Shown: positions 22,450 through 30,125 of the stretch, piece by piece
How positions within the stretch are numbered: the stretch's first letter is position 1
Layout: every line of letters starts with the position of its first letter
Assembly (NCBI GenBank): GCA_017429985.1
Contig: JAFRNW010000013.1
Coordinates: 1 to 64,000, forward strand
Source of the DNA: Clostridia bacterium
Lineage (GTDB): Bacteria; Bacillota; Clostridia; Christensenellales; CAG-138
Reading direction: 5' to 3'
DNA: 64,000 nt
Position numbers and translations under genes: made by a program
The notes under the pieces: model-generated
Seen by the model: only the letters and a program-made list of their open reading frames with translations
What the model was told of the DNA's origin: nothing
The model's database searches: none

Positions 22450-23987
22450 AGAAAAACATCCGTTTAATCCTGATCGCGCTGGTAATCTACGTTCTGATAC
22501 TGGGACTTCTGGTGATAGCGGAATCCCGTGCGCCGGACGCGACGATCCACAGCATCTGGGATGCGGTGTGGTATTCGCTGATCACCCTGACCACCGTGGG
22601 ATACGGCGACCTGTCACCGGTCACCGGGCTCGGAAGGGTGCTCGGCATGATTTTCGCCCTGTGCAGTCTCGGTATTTTAACGGCCATTATCGGGGTCGGG
22701 CTCCGTCTGATTGGCGGGATGTTCATTCCCAGACTCCGCCTGCGCCTTGGAAGGAACCGCCGCTGGTATGCGTTTTCCTTCGAAAGCGAGGACGCGGCTG
22801 CGCTCGCGAAATCGCTGGTCCGAAACGATCCCGACTGCATGCTGATCTTTCCGGAGGAGCGGCAGGGGCATATCGAGGGGGGAAACGTCGTCCGCATGGA
22901 CTTTGATCCTCCGGAGATGCAGAAGCTCCGGAAGGGCACGGAAGGACTGTCCGTGTTCTGCATGGGCCCGGATCCGTGGGAGAACTACACGGAAGCCCTG
23001 GCCGCCGCGGAACGCGGGATCGTCAGCTACTGTATGGCGGACCTGAGCGCGGAACGCCTGGCTCCCGGCATGCAGCTGTTCAGCCCCCGCGAGGCCTTGA
23101 GCCGCCAGTACTGGAAAGAGCATCCGCTGAAACAGGACGAGAACGTTGTCGTGCTCATCGGCTGCGGCGAGACGGGGAGCGCGCTGCTCGAGAGGGCGCT
23201 CATGACCAACGTGTTCGAACCGGGCCGTTCCATCGAATACCATGTGTTCTCTGACAGTGCAGGATTTGCCATACTGCATACGGAAATCGTCCGCGCTCTG
23301 GACGGAAGCATTCCCGGAGAGGACAGACTGTTCTTCCATTCTGAAGAATGGACCGATGCCCGTGAGGTGATCGGGCGGGCGGACAGAATCATTCTCTCGT
23401 TTGACGAGGATCAGGAAAACCTGTCTACCCTTGAAAAACTTCGCAGCTGGTACTGCAGTCCCGGCTCCATTCATGTACGGCTTTCGGAAGCAGTTCCGGG
23501 GGTCGACTCTTTCGGCTGCCGCGATGACAGCATCACGCCAGAGTTCGTCATGAAGGACGAGGTCAACAGACGCGCTGTTCTTCTCAACGATATCTACAAT
23601 GAGAGCGCAGCCCATCCTACCGAATGGCGGGATCTGACGCCGTTCCTGCGGCAGGCGAATATCGCGGCGGCGGATCATCTGATCGTAAAGGCGAGATATC
23701 TTCTGAACAGGGAGGACCTGACGGAACTGTCGACGGAGGACTGCCGAAGGGCATACGAACGGTTCCGGGAACTGTATGATTCGGAAGCGGACGTCCTTCA
23801 GGAAATGGAGCACAGGCGCTGGATGCGTTTTTACCAGATGTACAACTGGCGCTACGATCCCGAAAGGAACAACGCGCTCCGGCATCATCCCCAGATCATC
23901 CCGTACGATCAGCTGTCGGAGAGCGAACGGAAAAAGGACGCTTACGCCTGGGAGATGCTGGGAAGGCTGGCCGACTGGGAGAGATAA
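22446..23987 (+). CDS. Potassium channel with TrkA-N-like and RyR domains
   Basis: The 513-residue protein starts with a two-helix potassium-channel pore: a hydrophobic helix (residues 5-25), a pore loop with selectivity filter TLTTVGYGD (about 47-55) and a second helix (65-90). The cytoplasmic part has RCK/TrkA-N-like nucleotide folds, the clearest being NVVVLIGCGETGSALLERAL (about 233-252). The C terminus (about 450-505) is a good RyR domain: EMEHRRWMRFYQMYNWRYD, then HHPQIIPYDQLSESERK. The shared DEVNRRAVLLNDIYNE segment links it to its upstream paralogue. A potassium channel gated by a nucleotide or a TIR product is a reasonable inference, not shown. Confidence 0.85.
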   Translation: MKKNIRLILIALVIYVLILGLLVIAESRAPDATIHSIWDAVWYSLITLTTVGYGDLSPVTGLGRVLGMIFALCSLGILTAIIGVGLRLIGGMFIPRLRLRLGRNRRWYAFSFESEDAAALAKSLVRNDPDCMLIFPEERQGHIEGGNVVRMDFDPPEMQKLRKGTEGLSVFCMGPDPWENYTEALAAAERGIVSYCMADLSAERLAPGMQLFSPREALSRQYWKEHPLKQDENVVVLIGCGETGSALLERALMTNVFEPGRSIEYHVFSDSAGFAILHTEIVRALDGSIPGEDRLFFHSEEWTDAREVIGRADRIILSFDEDQENLSTLEKLRSWYCSPGSIHVRLSEAVPGVDSFGCRDDSITPEFVMKDEVNRRAVLLNDIYNESAAHPTEWRDLTPFLRQANIAAADHLIVKARYLLNREDLTELSTEDCRRAYERFRELYDSEADVLQEMEHRRWMRFYQMYNWRYDPERNNALRHHPQIIPYDQLSESERKKDAYAWEMLGRLADWER

Positions 23988-24115
23988 GTTTCAGCCGCGC
24001 GCGTCCGCAAAGACGCGCCGAACGGCGTATTAAAACAGAGTACGGAACGGTTTCTTCATTGGTTTAGTGTTTCGGCCATGATGAAGCATGACGTGCTCGT
24101 TTTTATCCGCGCCTG

Positions 24116-24143
24116 TTCATCCGATGAAAGCATAACGGATGAA
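24116..24143. repeat. 8-bp inverted repeat between operons
   Basis: TTCATCCG (24116-24123) and CGGATGAA (24136-24143) form a stem with a 12-base loop between the RyR channel gene and the DUF4298 gene. No T tract follows directly, so it is a weak terminator candidate or a regulatory dyad. The rest of 23988-24186 shows nothing clear. Confidence 0.4.
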
Positions 24144-24186
24144 CTTGCTTTAAAAAATAATGAACCAGCGTCCGTGAGGTGAGCAA

Positions 24187-24507
24187 ATGACGGATCAGAT
24201 CAGCAGAATCCAATACTATGAATCCCTCCTGAACGAGGCGTCTGCGGTGCTGAAGCAGTATGATGAAGCGCTGGAGGCATTCGTCAGAGTACAGAAGCGG
24301 ATCAGCGAGTTGGATGCGTACTATGCAAGCAATGAATGGAAGGCCGACTTTGAAGCTTCTGAAAGAAGCGAGCTGCCGGAAGATCTTTTGTGCGGCGTGC
24401 TGTCGGAAGACGGGATCGACCATGTTCTGGATGACAACCGGGAACTACTTGCCAGAACCGGGACGATAGCGGAGGAGATCGGGCAGGAACGGACCGACTG
24501 CGAATAG
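24187..24507 (+). CDS. DUF4298 family protein
   Basis: The 106-residue protein matches the DUF4298 pattern: an N-terminal coiled coil (RIQYYESLLNEASAVLKQYD), then ISELDAYYASNEWKADFEAS, then LPEDLLCGVLSEDGIDHVLD. The family has no assigned function. A ribosome site, GAGGTGAG, precedes ATG 24187. It is 9 bp upstream of tag, so the two are probably co-transcribed. Confidence 0.88.
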   Translation: MTDQISRIQYYESLLNEASAVLKQYDEALEAFVRVQKRISELDAYYASNEWKADFEASERSELPEDLLCGVLSEDGIDHVLDDNRELLARTGTIAEEIGQERTDCE

Positions 24508-24516
24508 GACGGATAA

Positions 24517-25122
24517 ATGGGAACCTGCAACTGGGGCTTCACGTCGGAAGCCATGAAACGATACCACGATACGGAATGGGGCGTCCCGGTCCATGACGAC
24601 CGCAAACAGTTTGAATTCCTGATGATGGAGGCGATGCAATGCGGACTGTCCTGGGACCTCATGATCAAAAAGCGGGAGATTTTCCGGGTCTGTTTCGATA
24701 ACTTTGATTTCGACGCGGTCGCCGCCTATCAGACGGAGGACGTTGAAAGGATCATGAATACCGAAGGCATGATCCGGTCGCGCCGGAAGATCGAGGCGAT
24801 CATCCACAACGCCGTTTGCTTTCAGCAGATCCGAAAGGAGTTCGGCAGCTTCAGCGACTGGCTGTGGAGGTTTTCTGGCGGGAAAACGATTCTGTACACG
24901 GGCCATAACGACGGTGATGTTCCTGTCAGCAACGGGCTCTCCGATCGGATTTCGAAAGAGCTGAAGCGCAGGGGATTCAAATACCTTGGAACGGTAACGG
25001 TGTATTCCCATCTGCAGGCATGCGGAATGATCAATGACCATGACAGAAACTGCGACTGTTTCAGCCGAATCGTCAGCGGATATCCGACCGTACGCAAGCG
25101 CAGATATCTGGAAAAGAAATAG
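24517..25122 (+). CDS. tag: DNA-3-methyladenine glycosylase I
   Basis: Tag removes 3-methyladenine from alkylated DNA in base excision repair. The 201-residue protein begins CNWGFTSEAMKRYHDTEWGV, giving the zinc ligands Cys4 and His17 of the family. It continues with FLMMEAMQCGLSWDLMIKKR, the usual catalytic Glu and base-pocket region. C-terminal zinc ligands follow in INDHDRNCDCF. The length is normal. It follows the DUF4298 gene by 9 bp. Confidence 0.95.
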   Translation: MGTCNWGFTSEAMKRYHDTEWGVPVHDDRKQFEFLMMEAMQCGLSWDLMIKKREIFRVCFDNFDFDAVAAYQTEDVERIMNTEGMIRSRRKIEAIIHNAVCFQQIRKEFGSFSDWLWRFSGGKTILYTGHNDGDVPVSNGLSDRISKELKRRGFKYLGTVTVYSHLQACGMINDHDRNCDCFSRIVSGYPTVRKRRYLEKK

Positions 25123-25146
25123 CAGGAACAGAAGGGAGGGAATTCG

Positions 25147-25680
25147 TTGTACCGATATGTTGCCTTCGACGTGGAAACGCCGAACCGGTATGGAAACCGT
25201 ATGAGCGCGATCGGGATCTCCGTGATCGAAAACGGGGCGATATCGGAGGAATTCTTTTCCCTGGTGAATCCCGAAACCTATTTTGACTATTTCAATACGC
25301 GCCTGACCGGCATTGATGAGGACACGGTCGCTTTTGCGCCGACTTTCCCGGAACTATGGGAGAAGATCGAACCGCTCATGTCGTCCGGCATTCTTGTCGC
25401 GCATAACGCGGTGTTTGACCTGACGGTGCTGAAACGGTGCCTGCGGGATTACGGAATCCAGTGGAAGCCCGCCGTGAAATACTGCTGCACCGTTCAGATG
25501 GGAAGGAAGATCATCCCGGAGACGTCTCACAAGCTGGACGTGCTCTGCGACTATTACGGCATCCTGCTTGATCATCACAAGGCAGACAGCGACAGCCATG
25601 CCTGCGCGGAGATACTGCTCCGCTATTTTGCATCGGGAGCGGAGGAGAAAAACCATATCAGAACCTACCGGATGGTATAG
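25147..25680 (+). CDS. DnaQ-like 3'-5' exonuclease
   Basis: This stand-alone exonuclease of 177 residues has the DEDDh motifs: Asp and Glu in AFDVETPNR (ExoI), Asp in LVAHNAVFDLTVLKR (ExoII), and His plus Asp in HKADSDSHACAEIL (ExoIII). It is related to the epsilon subunit of DNA polymerase III. The start is TTG 25147, backed by GGGAGGG 6 bp upstream. It may act in proofreading, repair or RNA turnover. The neighbouring tag suggests repair. Confidence 0.88.
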   Translation: MYRYVAFDVETPNRYGNRMSAIGISVIENGAISEEFFSLVNPETYFDYFNTRLTGIDEDTVAFAPTFPELWEKIEPLMSSGILVAHNAVFDLTVLKRCLRDYGIQWKPAVKYCCTVQMGRKIIPETSHKLDVLCDYYGILLDHHKADSDSHACAEILLRYFASGAEEKNHIRTYRMV

Positions 25681-25729
25681 AAGCGTTTGTTAAGGCGGTC
25701 CGGATCCGTGTGCAGGGGAGTATGAGCAC

Positions 25730-25757
25730 AGCCAAGCGAATGGTTTGGCTTTTTTTG
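25730..25757 (+). terminator. Rho-independent terminator after the exonuclease gene
   Basis: AGCCAA (25730-25735) pairs with TTGGCT (25745-25750), followed by seven Ts. Confidence 0.75.
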
Positions 25758-25760
25758 TAC

Positions 25761-25791
25761 AAAAAAACGGGACTGCCTGATACAGTCCCGT
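25761..25791 (-). terminator. Rho-independent terminator of tRNA-Ala
   Basis: A 9-bp stem ACGGGACTG/CAGTCCCGT (25767-25775 and 25783-25791) lies 2 bp beyond the tRNA 3' end and is followed on the minus strand by a run of Ts. Confidence 0.85.
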
Positions 25792-25793
25792 AA

Positions 25794-25870
25794 TGGTGGA
25801 GCATAGCGGATTCGAACCGCTGACATCCACACTGCCAGTGTGGCACTCTAGCCAGCTGAGCTAATGCCCC
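25794..25870 (-). tRNA. tRNA-Ala (GGC)
   Basis: On the minus strand acceptor GGGGCAT pairs with ATGCTCC (one G-U). The anticodon stem CCACA/TGTGG encloses loop CTGGCAG with anticodon GGC. T loop GGTTCGAATCC and an encoded CCA are present. Confidence 0.92.
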
Positions 25871-26014
25871 GTGCTCGATAAATTATAGGAGATTTCCATC
25901 CGTTTGTAAAGAAATTTTTATCCCATTTTCAACACTTATATGAACTTTTTGTTGAAAACGCCATACGGCGGAGGAAATATGCTAAAATAACGCAAATAGT
26001 CCGCGGAGGTAAAA

Positions 26015-28777
26015 TTGCCTGCTATCAAAGCTTTTTTTGCTGATCTGGTCAAGCAATTAAAGGCTGCTTTCAGCAAAAACGGCAACAATTCAGATGATCC
26101 GGCTTTTACGCTGACAAAAGCGAAACGGCAGCGTCCGTTCCTGCTTTCTGTTCTGTTTACCTCTCTGAAGCTCCTTATCGTCGCGTTTGTCGTCATATGC
26201 TTCGCCGGGCTCGGACTGGCTGTCGGGATCGTGAAGGCCTACGTGGATACCGCTCCGGCGCTGGACGTCGCCCAGCTTACGATCTCGGACAGGACATCAT
26301 TTCTGTATGACCGCAGCGGGGACCTCATCACATCCATTGCGGACGTGGAATACAGGGACTGGGTGGACATAGAGGATATTCCGCCGATGGTGCAGAATGC
26401 CTTTATCGCCGTCGAAGACGTCCGGTTCTATAAGCATTCAGGCGTGGACTTCAAGCGCCTTTTTTCCGCTGCCCTCGAAATTCTGGGCAATTCGAACTCA
26501 TCCGGCGGCAGCACCATCACGCAGCAGCTGATCAAAAACAAGATACTCGGATCACAGCGCAACTACAAGCGCAAGATACAGGAGGCGTATCTTGCTATTC
26601 AGCTTGAAAAGATGATCTCCAAGGAGGATATCCTCGAGGCTTATCTGAACGATATCTATCTCGGCGAGTCCAACTACGGGATCAAGACCGCTGCGTCCGA
26701 TTATTTCGGAAAGGATCTTTCCGATCTGACGATCCGGGAATGCGCGATGCTGGCAGGTCTGGCGCAGGCGCCGTATACGTACAATCCGCGCAGAAACATG
26801 TATGTGCGGAATAAAATGGAGATCACGAACAACAGGACGAACCGCGTGCTTGCAGCCATGTATCAGGCGGGGTTCATCTCTGCGGAACAGTATGAACAGG
26901 CGATCATGGAGGCGACGCAGATCCTGAGGGTCAGCGAGCAGAAACAGCTTTACGACATGCCGTATTTCGTGGAATATGCGATTTATGACGTCGTGACGCA
27001 CCTGCTGACGGTGCGCGAGCTTCCGGACACAACGGCAAACCGGAACGCGGTCGAGAACGAGCTGCGTACAGGCGGCTATCATATCTACACCACGGTAGAC
27101 AGGAAAATCCAGGATACCGTTCAGGAAACGCTGTCGACCTGGGACAAGTACCCGCACCTTGCGGATTCCAGCAAGGCGCTCAGCATTGAGACGAATGCGG
27201 AAGGAAACGTACTGGAGACGGTACAGCCGCAGGCTGCCGCCGTCGTGCTCGATTTCAAGACCGGAGAACTCCGCGCTGTCGTGGGCGGCAGGGACACCCC
27301 GACGGTCAGGAAGGGGATCAACAGGGCCTATCAGAGCTATAACGAAGTCGGTTCCGCCATCAAGCCGCTTGCCGTATACGGACCCGCTCTGGACCTCGGC
27401 CTGTCCCCGGCTTCCGTCATCGCCAACATGGACGGACCGATCGAGGGATGGAACACGCCGAAAGGATACCCGTCCGGCGGACTGGATTCCCGCTACGGAC
27501 CGGTCACGCTGCGGCGCGGCGTCATGTCGTCGCTGAACGTTGTCGCGGCGCGCGTGCTGATGGACAGCGTCACGCCTGCCGTCGCAGCGACCTATATGGA
27601 AAAACTCGGCGCCAACATGTCAAAGATCAATGTTGACGGCTCCGGACTGGCGCTCGGGACCTCGGGACTGACGCCGATCCAGATGGCGGGAGCGTACGGC
27701 GCGATCGCCAATGAGGGAGTTTATCTGGAACCGCTCTCCTTTACAAAGGTTACGGACGCGGACGGGAATATCCTTCTGGATGCGGAAAAGATACGGACCA
27801 GAACGCAGGTGTTCAAAAAAAGCACCTCCTATCTGCTGGTCGATATCATGAAGGACGCCGTCAAATCCGGAACGGGAACAAAGGCGAAGATCGACGGGAT
27901 GACGGTCGCGGGCAAAACGGGGACCAACTCCGATTACGCGAGCGTTTATTTCGCGGGCATGACGCCGTACTACGTATCCACCGTGTTCATCGGCCATGAC
28001 TATCCGGTCAACAAGCTGAAAAGCGGCGCGTCCGGCGGCGGATATGCCGCGCCGTTGTGGCGCACGTATATGGAAAAGATCCATGAAGGGCTGGAGGACA
28101 GGAGTATCATCGACGCGGATCCCGCCGCTCTGGGTCTGATCAAAAAGACCGTCTGCACGGTTTCCGGGAAACTGGCGACCGACGCCTGCAAAGAGGATTC
28201 GGATCACAAGACCGTGACGGACTGGTTTGTACAGGGAACCGAGCCGACCGAATACTGCGACATGCATGTTTCGGTTGCGATATGCACGGAATCTGGAGGA
28301 ATTGCGACGCAGTTCTGCCCGGCATCCACGACTTCCGTTGAAACGTACATTCTGATCCGGAGCGGATCCCAGTTCGACGGGTTTGAAGATGAATACCTGT
28401 TCAAGGCGATGCCCAACGCGGTCAGGACCGATATTTCCCTGGATGAATTTGTGAAGCAGTTCAGTCCCTGCTCGGCGCATGCGGTCGGATCGACGGGTGT
28501 ATTCGAGCTGAAGCAGGAAGCGGAATCCATGATCGCCGTTGTGCAGGAGTTCATCAAGAATAACCAGCTGAGCGAGGAGACCGCTTATCTTCTGAACTAC
28601 GATATCGAGCAGCTCAGGCATACGTTGTCCGGATATGAATATTCCGAGATCGACGCCTTCCTTCAGACGCTGACCAACGACTATACTGCCGCAAAGGGGG
28701 AAGTCGCCATTCAGCAGCAACAGCAGGATCAGCCCGTCGTGACGACGGAAGAGGGAGAAAACGGTGGAGACGGTTGA
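26015..28777 (+). CDS. Class A penicillin-binding protein (PBP1A-like)
   Basis: This bifunctional peptidoglycan synthase has 920 residues. A membrane anchor at about residues 47-75 is followed by the glycosyltransferase (GT51) domain: AFIAVEDVRFYKHSGVD with the catalytic Glu, then GGSTITQQLIKN, RKIQEAYLAIQLE and YLNDIYLGESNYGI. The transpeptidase domain has the active Ser in EVGSAIKPLAVY, SLN in SSLNVVA, and KTGT in VAGKTGTNSD. A Cys-containing tail (after residue 700) and an acidic Gln/Glu/Gly-rich end follow. It starts at TTG 26015 with GGAGGT 5 bp upstream. Confidence 0.95.
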   Translation: MPAIKAFFADLVKQLKAAFSKNGNNSDDPAFTLTKAKRQRPFLLSVLFTSLKLLIVAFVVICFAGLGLAVGIVKAYVDTAPALDVAQLTISDRTSFLYDRSGDLITSIADVEYRDWVDIEDIPPMVQNAFIAVEDVRFYKHSGVDFKRLFSAALEILGNSNSSGGSTITQQLIKNKILGSQRNYKRKIQEAYLAIQLEKMISKEDILEAYLNDIYLGESNYGIKTAASDYFGKDLSDLTIRECAMLAGLAQAPYTYNPRRNMYVRNKMEITNNRTNRVLAAMYQAGFISAEQYEQAIMEATQILRVSEQKQLYDMPYFVEYAIYDVVTHLLTVRELPDTTANRNAVENELRTGGYHIYTTVDRKIQDTVQETLSTWDKYPHLADSSKALSIETNAEGNVLETVQPQAAAVVLDFKTGELRAVVGGRDTPTVRKGINRAYQSYNEVGSAIKPLAVYGPALDLGLSPASVIANMDGPIEGWNTPKGYPSGGLDSRYGPVTLRRGVMSSLNVVAARVLMDSVTPAVAATYMEKLGANMSKINVDGSGLALGTSGLTPIQMAGAYGAIANEGVYLEPLSFTKVTDADGNILLDAEKIRTRTQVFKKSTSYLLVDIMKDAVKSGTGTKAKIDGMTVAGKTGTNSDYASVYFAGMTPYYVSTVFIGHDYPVNKLKSGASGGGYAAPLWRTYMEKIHEGLEDRSIIDADPAALGLIKKTVCTVSGKLATDACKEDSDHKTVTDWFVQGTEPTEYCDMHVSVAICTESGGIATQFCPASTTSVETYILIRSGSQFDGFEDEYLFKAMPNAVRTDISLDEFVKQFSPCSAHAVGSTGVFELKQEAESMIAVVQEFIKNNQLSEETAYLLNYDIEQLRHTLSGYEYSEIDAFLQTLTNDYTAAKGEVAIQQQQQDQPVVTTEEGENGGDG

Positions 28778-29420
28778 ACCGCGGCTTGACGCGCTGTATC
28801 TCGGGGAACGTAAAAGGCTTTCGGCTTTCGCCGCTGCGGATGAACCGCAGGGCGAATATGCCTCGCCGGTATTCGGGGTCGGAGAACGGGATTCAGACGT
28901 CGTTCTGATCGGGGAAGCCCCGGGAGCGGAGGAGACCAGAACCGGGATACCTTTTGTCGGAAAGGCCGGGAAACAGCTGGATCAGCTTCTTTCTTCCGGC
29001 GGAATCGACAGAACGCGCGTTTTCGTGACCAATGCCGTGAAATACAGACCGGTCGTGCGCAGTGCGAAAACGACCAGGAACAGAACGCCCTCCAGAAAGG
29101 AGATCCTGGACTCGCTTCCGCTTCTCGGAAACGAGCTGGAACTGATCCGTCCCGCGGTCATTGTCACGCTTGGGAGCACGCCGCTCGGGGCGGTTCTGGA
29201 CCTCGCATCGCAAAAGCGCGTTACGATCGGGGAAGCGCACGGAACACCGCGCAGGATTCGGATCCTTTCCCTGGAGGCATGGCTGTTTCCGCTGTATCAT
29301 CCGGCGAGCTGCATATACAACCGGAAGCTCACGGAGGTCCTGGAAGCGGATGCGGCCGCGCTTGGGCGCTTTCTTGATGAACAGAATTCCGCGTGTTATG
29401 ATAAACGGGGTAATGAATAA
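28764..29420 (+). CDS. Uracil-DNA glycosylase superfamily protein lacking the Fe-S cysteines
   Basis: The 218-residue protein has family 4-like motifs: DVVLIGEAPGAEETRTGIPF (motif 1, water-activating region), FVGKAGKQLDQLL, FVTNAVKYRP, and LFPLYHPAS (motif 2 His). Family 4 enzymes hold a 4Fe-4S cluster through four Cys. Here the N-terminal C-x-x-C is absent, the Cys of NxxKCRP is Tyr, and the next is Ser (EILDSLPLL). It may be a cluster-free glycosylase or a non-catalytic relative. The start is GTG 28764, inside the PBP gene end, with GAGGGAG upstream. Confidence 0.8.
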   Translation: METVEPRLDALYLGERKRLSAFAAADEPQGEYASPVFGVGERDSDVVLIGEAPGAEETRTGIPFVGKAGKQLDQLLSSGGIDRTRVFVTNAVKYRPVVRSAKTTRNRTPSRKEILDSLPLLGNELELIRPAVIVTLGSTPLGAVLDLASQKRVTIGEAHGTPRRIRILSLEAWLFPLYHPASCIYNRKLTEVLEADAAALGRFLDEQNSACYDKRGNE

Positions 29421-29438
29421 TTAAAAGGAGATAGATGT

Positions 29439-30122
29439 ATGACAACGCAGAAGATCCTGATTGCAGACGATGAACCTACCGTACATGAATCGCTGGGGAT
29501 CTACCTGAAAGCGGACGGTTTTGAGACCGTTGACGCTTATGACGGACAGGCGACGCTGGATAAACTCAGCGCGGACATCTCACTTGTCGTGCTTGATCTG
29601 ATGATGCCCAAGAAATCCGGCATCGAAGTTTGCCGGGAGATCCGGAAAACATCGCAGATTCCGATACTGATGCTTACCGCAAAAGGAGAGGAGATCGACA
29701 GAATCCTCGGCCTTGAACTCGGTGCGGATGATTATATTGTGAAACCTTTCAGCCCGCGGGAGGTCGTTGCGAGAATCAAAGCGGTTCTGAGACGCACTTC
29801 CGAACAGCCCCGGTCCGATTCGGACGTCGTGACGCACAACGGTCTGTCGATCGATCTGAAGAGTTATACCGTGCTTCTGAAGGGCGAACCTGTGATCTGC
29901 ACGCCGAAGGAGATCGAGATCCTGCACCTTCTCGCTTCCCATCCCGGACAGGTTTTCACAAGGGAACAGCTCCTGTCCAAGGTATGGGGATATGATTTCG
30001 CGGGCGAGACCAGGACGGTCGATACGCATATCAAACGGATCAGGGCAAAGCTGGATTCGGCCAATCTGGGCTGGAGCATCAAAACGATATACGGGGTCGG
30101 TTATAAATTCGATCTAGACTGA
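29439..30122 (+). CDS. OmpR/PhoB family response regulator
   Basis: The 227-residue protein has a receiver domain with acidic pocket (ADDEP) and phospho-acceptor Asp53 (VVLDLMMPKKSG), then MLTAKG and the Lys of YIVKPFSPRE. The C-terminal winged helix (about 130-227) has CTPKEIEILHLLASHPGQVF and the recognition helix region TVDTHIKRIRAKL. AAAAGGAG precedes the ATG. It is followed 3 bp later by its histidine kinase. A close paralogue lies 2.7 kb downstream. Confidence 0.95.
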   Translation: MTTQKILIADDEPTVHESLGIYLKADGFETVDAYDGQATLDKLSADISLVVLDLMMPKKSGIEVCREIRKTSQIPILMLTAKGEEIDRILGLELGADDYIVKPFSPREVVARIKAVLRRTSEQPRSDSDVVTHNGLSIDLKSYTVLLKGEPVICTPKEIEILHLLASHPGQVFTREQLLSKVWGYDFAGETRTVDTHIKRIRAKLDSANLGWSIKTIYGVGYKFDLD

Positions 30123-30125
30123 TAC

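Noticed and set aside
23988..24186. Small RNA or riboswitch after the RyR channel gene
   Set aside because: Only one 8-bp inverted repeat was seen; no conserved riboswitch motif.
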